Source of the DNA: an uncultured Eubacteriales bacterium
GTDB lineage: Bacteria > Bacillota > Clostridia > Lachnospirales > CAG-274
Direction: 5' to 3'
DNA: 6,725 nucleotides
Assembly (NCBI GenBank): GCA_902496345.1
Contig: CABVAP010000124.1
Location: forward strand, 1-6,725
In this document: positions 1 to 4,340 of the stretch, in pieces
How the letters are laid out: the number at the start of each line of letters is the position of its first letter
Position numbering within the stretch: position 1 is the first letter of the stretch
The notes under the pieces: generated by a model
The model's input: the letters and a program-made list of their open reading frames with translations, nothing else
Databases searched by the model: none
What the model was told of the DNA's origin: nothing
Program-made: the position numbers and the translations under genes

Positions 1-45
1 TCCGGATTTCTTTCCGGTGCCAAGTACCACGCCGTAGGCAAATAA
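1..45 (+). CDS. Possible C-terminal end of an unidentified rightward gene (partial)
   Basis: Frame 1 is open from the first base to a TAA at 43-45 and encodes SGFLSGAKYHAVGK. The stretch is clearly richer in G and C than the DNA after it, and it uses C-ending and G-ending codons (TCC, GCC, TAC, CAC, AAG), which in AT-rich Clostridia is typical of well-expressed genes. Composition falls to intergenic AT-rich sequence right after the stop. I do not recognise the family from 14 residues. The opposite strand is also open here, so the call rests on codon quality and the composition break only. Confidence 0.35.
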   Translation, partial: SGFLSGAKYHAVGK

Positions 46-153
46 ATAGATTTCCAATGAAATTAGATTATAAACAAAAAATCTAAAACTACCACAAAAC
101 TAGTTTTTTAAATCTTTTTACTTAAAAAGGTTTACCCCTACAAACCCCTATTT

Positions 154-1293
154 TTATTTTTTCGTTTTTTCGGAAGTAGTTCCTTCAGAAGTAGTTTCCG
201 TTTCACTGTTGTCAACTATTCCAAATATGTATTCGTCAATAACTTCTTTTGCCTCGTCTTCATTAAGCTGGAAGTAGTAGGCACCGTCAATCATACCACC
301 CTCACAAGGTAAAGTAGCAGATTTAAAGTTAAGTTTGAGTTCACCGGAAGATATTTCAGATAAAGTACCCATATAGTTGTCCATAAGGTCGCCAAGGGTA
401 AAGTCTGTTTCAACATATTGCATTAAAGTTTTTATAAGTCCCTCAAGGTTACTAGAAAGCTCCTTGCTAGAAAGAACTGTTTGCATAAACACTTTAAGGA
501 ATTCCTGTTGAATTTCCATACGTTTGAGGTCTTGAGTTGCATAGCCTTTTCTAAAACGAACAAGACCTTCTGCCTGTCGACCGTTCAAGTGTTGCATACC
601 ACCTTTTAAGTTAATGTATAAATCTTGACCAGGGTCAGAATAGTAAAGTCCACCGGCTGGAACATCAAAGTCAATTCCACCAATTGCGTCAACAACTTCT
701 CTAAAACCAGCAGTATCAATCATAAAGTAGTAGTCAATGTTGAAATCTTCACCAATGATTTCAGAAACTTCTTCTTTAAGATATTTGATACCGACTTGAG
801 TATCTTTAGAACCACCAACATAATTAAATAATGAATTAAGTTTAAAATAACTAGGTGGATTTCGTCCAATTTTGTTAAGTTCTTTAATCTTGTCCCTTTC
901 AAGCACAGTATATAAATCTCTAGGGACAGAAACAAGTGAAATATCACCAGATAAAGCGTTAAAAGTACCAACAATAATCGTATCGGTAAGACCGGCTATT
1001 TTATCACGACCAACCAACAGGAAATTTGTTCTAACTTTGGTAGGTACTTTGTCTTGTGTGTTATCACTTTCGGAAGTTTCGCCGTCTTTGTTTGCAGCAG
1101 ACCATTCCTTAACTTGTTTATTAACGTCATAGTTTGAGCTTGTATCGTATTCATAGAAAGCAAGGGCAAACCCAGAGCCGTATAAGATACAAACGATAAG
1201 CATTGATATACCAAGCACTTTAAAGTACTTTTTCTTATAACTTTTTTTAGAAGATTTTTTTTCACTTTTTTGTTTAGAGTTATTATCTTTCAT
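154..1293 (-). CDS. LytR-CpsA-Psr (LCP) family cell-wall glycopolymer ligase
   Basis: LCP proteins are membrane-anchored phosphotransferases that move lipid-linked anionic glycopolymers (teichoic acid, capsule and similar) onto peptidoglycan at the outer membrane face. The 379-residue product has a very Lys/Ser-rich cytoplasmic start (1-22), one membrane segment (about 25-46), a polar linker, and an LCP domain at about 88-275. Family landmarks are visible: NFLLVGRD at 90-97, D104-T105, the VPRD motif with R125/D126, and the distal R-F-R, D255, R258, Q262 cluster in VRFRKGYATQDLKRMEIQQ. The tail from 363 is Ser/Thr/Glu-rich. The start is supported by an AAAGG about nine bases upstream and by the extended -10 promoter at 1382-1410. 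It is a single-gene transcript divergent from the channel operon. The family is clear; which polymer it attaches cannot be told, and older names such as transcriptional attenuator LytR are misleading. Confidence 0.93.
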   Translation of the reverse strand: MKDNNSKQKSEKKSSKKSYKKKYFKVLGISMLIVCILYGSGFALAFYEYDTSSNYDVNKQVKEWSAANKDGETSESDNTQDKVPTKVRTNFLLVGRDKIAGLTDTIIVGTFNALSGDISLVSVPRDLYTVLERDKIKELNKIGRNPPSYFKLNSLFNYVGGSKDTQVGIKYLKEEVSEIIGEDFNIDYYFMIDTAGFREVVDAIGGIDFDVPAGGLYYSDPGQDLYINLKGGMQHLNGRQAEGLVRFRKGYATQDLKRMEIQQEFLKVFMQTVLSSKELSSNLEGLIKTLMQYVETDFTLGDLMDNYMGTLSEISSGELKLNFKSATLPCEGGMIDGAYYFQLNEDEAKEVIDEYIFGIVDNSETETTSEGTTSEKTKK

Positions 1294-1381
1294 CTTTCCA
1301 TACCTTTAAAAATTAAAAAATCAAATTAAAAAAACGACAGTTTATTCGTAAAAAATTTAATATTCGATTAAATCTCTAAAG

Positions 1382-1410
1382 AGTATACCAGATACCAAGC
1401 AAAATTACAA
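1382..1410 (-). promoter_or_regulatory. Sigma-A-type promoter of the LCP gene
   Basis: Read on the minus strand, TTGTAA (1410-1405), a 17-base spacer and TATACT (1387-1382), with a TG one base before the -10 (extended -10). The predicted start of transcription is near 1375, leaving a leader of about 80 nt before the LCP start codon. Position, spacing and orientation all fit. Confidence 0.7.
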
Positions 1411-1472
1411 GATTTTTTTTAAAAATAAGAAAATATTTCAAATTGAGGCTTTAAAAAAAATAAAGTTTTTTG

Positions 1473-1501
1473 TTGATTAAGTGCAACTTGTATAGTATAA
1501 T
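1473..1501 (+). promoter_or_regulatory. Sigma-A-type promoter of the mscS-DUF951 operon
   Basis: TTGATT at 1473-1478, a 17-base spacer, and a perfect TATAAT at 1496-1501. Transcription should start near 1508, about 47 nt before the channel start codon. It is back to back with the LCP promoter, the two -35 boxes being about 60 bp apart. Confidence 0.75.
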
Positions 1502-1554
1502 AACAAGTAAAAAATCATTGAATATTAAACATAAACCTTAAAAGGAGGAACTTT

Positions 1555-2427
1555 ATGCAAGACGATGTTCAAAACGTTTTTAGTTTCGGTGAAGAAGTTC
1601 TTAAATATTTTTCTGTGGATAACATTATCGCAGTAGCCGTTAAACTTGGTATGTGCTTTGTGATTTTGATTGTTGCAGCAATACTTATAAAACTTATAAA
1701 TAAATTTGTCAAACGAATTATTTATGGGCATAATAAATTTAGCGAAAGAAAAGCCGATACACTTTATACGGTTTGTAAAAGCGTAAGTAAATACATCATA
1801 TACTTTTTTGTTGTATGCCAGATTTTAAGTGTGTTTGGCATAAATATTATGTCATTCATTGCTGTTGCCGGTGTCGGAAGTGTCGCTATAGCTTTTGGGG
1901 CACAGAGCCTTGTGCAAGATATTATAACTGGTATGTTTATACTGTTTGAAGACCAGTTTGCAGTTGGTGACCTTATATCTATCGAGGGTTGTAGTGGAAC
2001 AGTCGAGGCTATCGGAATTAGAACAACCAGAATACGTAGTGCAGACGGAAACGTGTTCATTGTTCCTAATGGTCAAATTAAAGTTGTAACTAATATGTCA
2101 AAAGGCTTTAATAGAGCCATAGTCGATATTTCTGTTGCTTATGAAGAAAATATCGACAGAGTAATCGAAGTTATGAAAGATGAACTTAAACATATATTTG
2201 AACACGAAAAAATCAATGGACTTTTAAAAGAACCTCAGGTACTTGGCGTTGTTGACCTTGCTGATTCAGCCGTTATTATTAGAATTAGTGCAGATTCAGC
2301 CATCGGTGAAAACTGGTCAATCGAAAGAGAAATCCGAAGGATTATAAAAAATAGATTTGATAAAGAAAACATTTCTATACCTTATCCTCAGCTTGTTGTT
2401 CATACGAATAATGAAAAGGAGGTTTAA
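1555..2427 (+). CDS. Small-conductance mechanosensitive channel, MscS family
   Basis: MscS channels open under membrane tension and release solutes during hypo-osmotic shock. The 290-residue protein has the compact three-helix MscS layout: TM1 about 24-48, TM2 about 74-96, and the pore-lining TM3 about 97-131. TM3 carries the small-residue packing pattern (AVAGVGSVAIAFGAQSLVQD at 103-122) that is the family signature. The beta domain follows (FEDQFAVGDLI, GTVEAIGIRTTRIRSADG, VPNG), then the alpha/beta vestibule, ending in the family-typical IPYPQLVVH at 275-283. The length matches the basic MscS size, with no extra N-terminal helices. The ATG is preceded by a strong AAGGAGG at 1542-1548. It is the first gene of an operon with the DUF951 gene two bases downstream. 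The family call is secure; ion selectivity cannot be read from the sequence. Confidence 0.95.
   Translation: MQDDVQNVFSFGEEVLKYFSVDNIIAVAVKLGMCFVILIVAAILIKLINKFVKRIIYGHNKFSERKADTLYTVCKSVSKYIIYFFVVCQILSVFGINIMSFIAVAGVGSVAIAFGAQSLVQDIITGMFILFEDQFAVGDLISIEGCSGTVEAIGIRTTRIRSADGNVFIVPNGQIKVVTNMSKGFNRAIVDISVAYEENIDRVIEVMKDELKHIFEHEKINGLLKEPQVLGVVDLADSAVIIRISADSAIGENWSIEREIRRIIKNRFDKENISIPYPQLVVHTNNEKEV
2415..2422 (+). promoter_or_regulatory. Ribosome binding site deciding a TTG start
   Basis: AAAGGAGG lies inside the last codons of the channel gene, seven bases before TTG at 2430. No ATG or GTG is placed correctly, so this site fixes the TTG as the start of the DUF951 gene and suggests the two genes are translated in tandem. 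Confidence 0.8.
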
Positions 2428-2429
2428 CT

Positions 2430-2630
2430 TTGAATTTTGATATTGGTGATGTTGTCATTATGAAGAAGGGTCACCCTTGTGGTGGCAATGAATGGGAAGT
2501 TATGCGTGTTGGTGCTGACTTTCGCATAAAATGCCTTAACTGTGGTCATATTCTTATGTTGCCTAGGGTAAAATTTGAAAAGGCTTTCAAAAAATTCAAA
2601 TCCAAAGTAAACCCAGAAATCTTGCCTTGA
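2430..2630 (+). CDS. DUF951 family small protein
   Basis: This 66-residue protein matches DUF951, a small conserved Firmicute family of unknown function. Family features visible are the start NFDIGDVVIMKKGHPCGGNEWEV, the core VGADFRIKCLNCGH with one Cys (17) before a CxxC (35, 38), and the basic tail (VKFEKAFKKFKSK). The His-Pro-Cys plus CxxC pattern suggests a small zinc-ribbon-like fold, which is inference. It begins at TTG two bases after the channel stop, so it is translated from the same transcript. DUF951 genes are, as I recall, often found beside MscS-type channel genes in Clostridia, so the pairing is likely conserved, but no role in channel function is established. The stop codon lies inside an inverted repeat (2617-2658). 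Confidence 0.9.
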   Translation: MNFDIGDVVIMKKGHPCGGNEWEVMRVGADFRIKCLNCGHILMLPRVKFEKAFKKFKSKVNPEILP

Positions 2631-2658
2631 TAAAACATTACATTTTATAGCAAGATTT
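2617..2658. repeat. Two-part inverted repeat over the DUF951 stop codon
   Basis: Outer arms AAATCTTGC (2617-2625) and GCAAGATTT (2650-2658) enclose inner arms ATAAAA (2630-2635) and TTTTAT (2643-2648) with loop CATTACA. It could fold in RNA of either strand. No good U-tract follows on either side, so it is at best a weak terminator or a 3'-end stabilising structure. The better terminator for the operon is at 2694-2733. Confidence 0.5.
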
Positions 2659-2672
2659 AGGATTTTGTGCTG

Positions 2673-2688
2673 TTTAACAATTTAACAA
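2673..2688. repeat. Short tandem duplication TTTAACAA x2
   Basis: TTTAACAA occurs twice head to tail at 2673-2680 and 2681-2688. The second copy supplies the TAA stop (2684-2682) of the leftward 159-residue gene. It may be replication slippage or a relic of a junction; it is too short to tell. Confidence 0.6.
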
Positions 2689-3161
2689 TTATTGTGGAGT
2701 TGCAGAATATCTTTTTCTGTACTCCACTTTTTTATTGCGTTGTTGTGTATTCTGAAACATTGCATTCGGCTTTTATTTATTATTTTAGGGATACAGTCCC
2801 AGCTAAGCCCATCTTTATAACGCAATGTTATTATATTCTTTTCCTCTGTTTCCAAAAAAGAAACCCAGCTATCAACCATAGCTTTTATGCTCAAAATATG
2901 CTGTATATCCTCTTTTAAACAAAATATTGTCTTTTCGTATACATCTATTGTACTTATAACGGAATTTTCTATATGGTGGGAATTGCTGAACTTGTAGTTT
3001 TTTTCGTCATTATCATTTACATTTTGTATCGTATCTATTTCTATACAAAATTTTTTTAGTTCATCAACTCGCTGTGTTTTTTCTTTACAAATTCTGTCTG
3101 CTGTTCCCCAGATAGAAAGAATTTTTTTTATATGTTTTTTTGCTGTGTTGTCTTCTGTCAT
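2682..3161 (-). CDS. Phage-type transcriptional regulator, DUF1492/ArpU/RinA-like with sigma-region-4-like HTH
   Basis: The 159-residue product has two parts. Residues about 1-100 are charged and helical with likely coiled-coil character, including SNSHHIENSVIS (59-70), which recalls the SN..iE box of DUF1492-type phage proteins. Residues about 101-147 resemble sigma-70 region 4 (LETEEKNIITLRYKDGLSWDCIPKIINKSRMQCFRIHNNAIKKW), with the L-RY-DG-SW-I pattern and a second helix for DNA reading. Such proteins usually activate late genes in Firmicute phages. The start is backed by AGAGGT (3174-3169) eight bases upstream and by a perfect consensus promoter. No other phage structural or packaging gene is nearby, so it is an orphan. 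The 3' end carries the opposing operon's terminator and a doubled TTTAACAA that contributes the stop. The fold is likely; a phage origin is inference. Confidence 0.7.
   Translation of the reverse strand: MTEDNTAKKHIKKILSIWGTADRICKEKTQRVDELKKFCIEIDTIQNVNDNDEKNYKFSNSHHIENSVISTIDVYEKTIFCLKEDIQHILSIKAMVDSWVSFLETEEKNIITLRYKDGLSWDCIPKIINKSRMQCFRIHNNAIKKWSTEKDILQLHNNC
2694..2733 (+). terminator. Intrinsic terminator of the mscS-DUF951 operon
   Basis: GTGGAGT (2694-2700) pairs with ACTCCAC (2721-2727), with further CAGA/TCTG pairing inside, and is followed directly by six Ts (2728-2733). It is oriented for rightward transcripts, about 65 bases after the DUF951 stop. It overlaps the last codons of the leftward 159-residue gene. 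Confidence 0.75.
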
Positions 3162-3181
3162 TGTAACTACCTCTTTTCTTA

Positions 3182-3210
3182 TAAAATTAATTTACAAAAA
3201 TGTAATTTTA
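3182..3210 (-). repeat. Leader inverted repeat just upstream of the regulator's ribosome binding site
   Basis: TAAAATTA (3182-3189) and TAATTTTA (3203-3210) form eight A-U pairs. The nested arms TTACA (3192-3196) and TGTAA (3201-3205) around AAAA are an alternative pairing. In the leftward mRNA it sits about eight bases before the AGAGGT site, so it could affect translation or serve as an operator. In such AT-rich DNA it may also be chance. Confidence 0.4.
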
Positions 3211-3261
3211 TTCAATAAAAGTTTCGCTTTGTAATCACATAAGTTTCATATATGATACGTA

Positions 3262-3290
3262 ATTATATACTTATTATATTCTTTTGTCAA
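3262..3290 (-). promoter_or_regulatory. Perfect consensus sigma-A promoter of the phage-type regulator gene
   Basis: On the minus strand TTGACA (3290-3285), exactly 17 bases, then TATAAT (3267-3262). Both hexamers match the consensus fully. Transcription should begin near 3255, giving a leader of about 95 nt. A promoter this strong implies high expression unless a repressor acts on it. Confidence 0.8.
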
Positions 3291-3444
3291 TATATTTTTA
3301 GTATTGCAACAAAAGGAAAATTATTACACAAAAATCAAAAAAATTTGTTAAATATATGGGTATTATAGAAATCTAATAGATATGTCATCTTAAAAATGTC
3401 ATCAATATTTTATTACTTCTTGATAAAAAAATGAAACAAGTTTG

Positions 3445-3472
3445 TTTACAAAATGATATTTTGTACTATAAT
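3445..3472 (+). promoter_or_regulatory. Promoter of the XRE regulator gene
   Basis: TTTACA at 3445-3450, a 16-base spacer and a perfect TATAAT at 3467-3472. Transcription should begin near 3479, immediately before the palindromes at 3484-3521. Confidence 0.65.
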
Positions 3473-3483
3473 TAATGTATACC

Positions 3484-3500
3484 TACACTATTATAGTGTA
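3484..3500. promoter_or_regulatory. Candidate operator: near-perfect 17-bp palindrome
   Basis: TACACTAT (3484-3491), a central T, and ATAGTGTA (3493-3500) form a perfect palindrome with 8-base arms. It lies about 12 bases after the -10 box, overlapping or just past the transcription start. Size and symmetry fit the two half-sites of a dimeric XRE/CI-type repressor, so self-repression by the downstream gene product is the simplest reading. I saw no second copy in the window. Confidence 0.55.
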
Positions 3501-3521
3501 TATGCAACGTTTTTGCATATA
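3499..3521. repeat. Second inverted repeat in the XRE leader
   Basis: TATATGCAA (3499-3507) and TTGCATATA (3513-3521) form nine pairs around CGTTT. It abuts the operator-like palindrome. It may form an RNA hairpin in the leader; no U-tract follows, so it is not an intrinsic terminator. A second protein-binding site is the alternative. Confidence 0.55.
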
Positions 3522-3648
3522 GAAAAGTGTTTAAATAAATTTAGTTTATATGTCGAACATCAATACATAGGTGCAACAGCCTTTTAGAAAGACTTAGGTT
3601 TAATTTTATACTTTTTATAGGTATTTATTTTAAAAATGAGGTGATAAA

Positions 3649-3981
3649 ATGAAAACGTTTGGAGACAAAATCAGCTATTTGCGAAAAATCAAGCAAAAAA
3701 CACAAGATGAAATCGCCATAGCTGTTGGAACAACAAAATCTACAATATCGAAATATGAAAGGAACTTAGTAGACCCAACACTTGAGTCAGCAAAAAATAT
3801 TGCTGATTATTTTATGGTAAGTTTAGACTGGCTTGCTGGGGAAGAAAACGGAGAGCTAGAAGTCAAATATAATATCCCTAGTAGTTATGTTGATGTTATA
3901 AAAAAAGCAGTTGGTTCAGAGATTTCCGCAGAAAGTTTAAGTGATGCCGTTGCATTTATCAGCAAGATTAAAGAAAAATAA
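3649..3981 (+). CDS. XRE-family helix-turn-helix transcriptional regulator
   Basis: This 110-residue protein has a canonical XRE/Cro-CI domain at about 4-64: FGDKISYLRKIKQKTQDEIAIAVG leads into the recognition helix region TTKSTISKYERNLVDPT and ends with ADYFMVSLDWLAG, the typical last helix of clostridial XRE repressors. Residues 65-110 are a short tail, probably helical (SYVDVIKKAVGSEISAESLSDAVAFISKIKEK), which may serve dimerisation and has no enzymatic motif. The ATG is preceded by GAGGTG (3638-3643) at good spacing. It has its own promoter, a long leader and a palindromic site at the transcription start, so it is probably autoregulated. It is monocistronic, ending in a terminator shared with tRNA-Ser. 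Targets are unknown; the divergent phage-type regulator gene is the nearest candidate. Confidence 0.92.
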   Translation: MKTFGDKISYLRKIKQKTQDEIAIAVGTTKSTISKYERNLVDPTLESAKNIADYFMVSLDWLAGEENGELEVKYNIPSSYVDVIKKAVGSEISAESLSDAVAFISKIKEK

Positions 3982-3992
3982 AAAAAGACACG

Positions 3993-4021
3993 AAAAAAGG
4001 ACTTGCAAAAACAAGTCCTTT
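3993..4021. terminator. Bidirectional terminator shared by the XRE gene and tRNA-Ser
   Basis: AAAGGACTTG (3996-4005), loop CAAAAA, CAAGTCCTTT (4012-4021). On the minus strand the stem is followed by a long T-run (plus-strand A-run 3993-3998), making it a strong tRNA terminator. On the plus strand the tail TTTATCTT is weaker but usable for the XRE transcript. Confidence 0.8.
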
Positions 4022-4028
4022 ATCTTAA

Positions 4029-4116
4029 CGGAGAAGGAGGGATTTGAACCCTCGCGCCGCGTGAACGACCTACTCCCTTAGCAGGGGAGCCTCTTCAGCC
4101 ACTTGAGTACTTCTCC
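4029..4116 (-). tRNA. tRNA-Ser (anticodon GCU)
   Basis: An 88-nt class II tRNA. The acceptor arm GGAGAAG pairs fully with CTTCTCC, followed by discriminator G (4029). The anticodon stem CTCCC/GGGAG encloses a loop with GCT (4082-4080), reading AGC/AGU serine codons. A long variable arm follows and the T-arm is GAGGGTTCAAATCCCTC. The 3' CCA is not encoded, so it is added after transcription. It has its own promoter and terminator. Confidence 0.95.
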
Positions 4117-4134
4117 AAATGCCCTAACAAGATT

Positions 4135-4163
4135 ATTATAGCACATAATTTTTACAAATGCAA
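4135..4163 (-). promoter_or_regulatory. Promoter of tRNA-Ser
   Basis: On the minus strand TTGCAT (4163-4158), 17 bases, TATAAT (4140-4135), with an extended -10 TG. The transcription start near 4128 gives a leader of about 12 nt before the mature tRNA. Confidence 0.75.
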
Positions 4164-4270
4164 TACCTTTTTTTAAAAAAAGTAAAAAAAATTAAAAATA
4201 TGATAAATCTCATTTTCAAATAAGACTTTTTAGCTGTTTCAAATAAATTTGAATCTGGTATAAAAATTTC

Positions 4271-4299
4271 TTGTTAATTTGTTAGCAAAATGTTATAAT
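4271..4299 (+). promoter_or_regulatory. Promoter of the diguanylate cyclase gene
   Basis: TTGTTA at 4271-4276, a 17-base spacer and TATAAT at 4294-4299 with an extended -10 TG. The expected transcription start near 4306 leaves a short leader of 30-40 nt, too short for a riboswitch. Confidence 0.75.
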
Positions 4300-4330
4300 A
4301 GAAAAAATGTTTAATTATAGCTTTTCTTAG

Positions 4331-4340
4331 AAAGAGATGA
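4331..4340 (+). promoter_or_regulatory. Ribosome binding site favouring the second ATG of the cyclase gene
   Basis: AAAGAGATGA resembles the full Shine-Dalgarno AAGGAGGTGA and overlaps the first ATG (4337), which would leave no spacer. For the ATG at 4346 the spacing is about five bases. The true start is therefore more likely Met4, giving 429 residues. Confidence 0.55.

Larger units (their letters stand above)
3162..3648. other. Divergent regulatory region between the phage-type regulator and the XRE gene
   Basis: These 487 bases contain no ORF with a credible ribosome binding site. They hold a leftward promoter (3262-3290) with its leader hairpin, and a rightward promoter (3445-3472) followed by two palindromes and a leader of about 170 nt. 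The middle (about 3291-3444) is AT-rich and shows only minor items: a direct repeat ATGTCATC at 3382-3389 and 3396-3403 (period 14), and a small palindrome ATCTA-a-TAGAT at 3371-3381. Confidence 0.7.

Noticed and set aside
1..60. Leftward open frame reading SLEIYLFAYGVVLGTGKKSG, as if the start of a minus-strand gene
   Set aside because: The only possible start is TTG with no ribosome binding site upstream. The plus-strand frame ending in TAA at 43-45 explains the composition better.
105..135. Terminator for the LCP gene from AATCTTTTT / AAAAAGGTT
   Set aside because: The stem is almost all A-U with one wobble, and on the minus strand it is followed by an A-run rather than a U-run. How the LCP transcript ends is not clear from this sequence.
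130..150. Direct repeat ACCCCTA at 134-140 and 144-150
   Set aside because: Two 7-base copies in a non-coding stretch with no array or element around them; likely chance.
872..1132. Rightward and leftward alternative-frame ORFs within the LCP gene
   Set aside because: They lie entirely inside a gene with clear family motifs and have no start signals; they are shadow frames.
2667..2918. 83-residue rightward ORF overlapping the phage-type regulator
   Set aside because: It has no ribosome binding site, spans a strong terminator at its own start, and has a Phe/Tyr/Cys-rich composition typical of the complement of a coding strand.
3382..3403. ATGTCATC direct repeat as operator half-sites or a CRISPR-like unit
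   Set aside because: Only two 8-base copies, 14 bp apart, with no further copies or symmetry. Too little to call.
3475..3648. Cyclic di-GMP or other known riboswitch in the XRE leader, suggested by the nearby GGDEF gene
   Set aside because: I could not find the conserved core of GEMM-I, c-di-GMP-II, THF, preQ1 or cobalamin classes. The leader belongs to the XRE gene, not to the cyclase.
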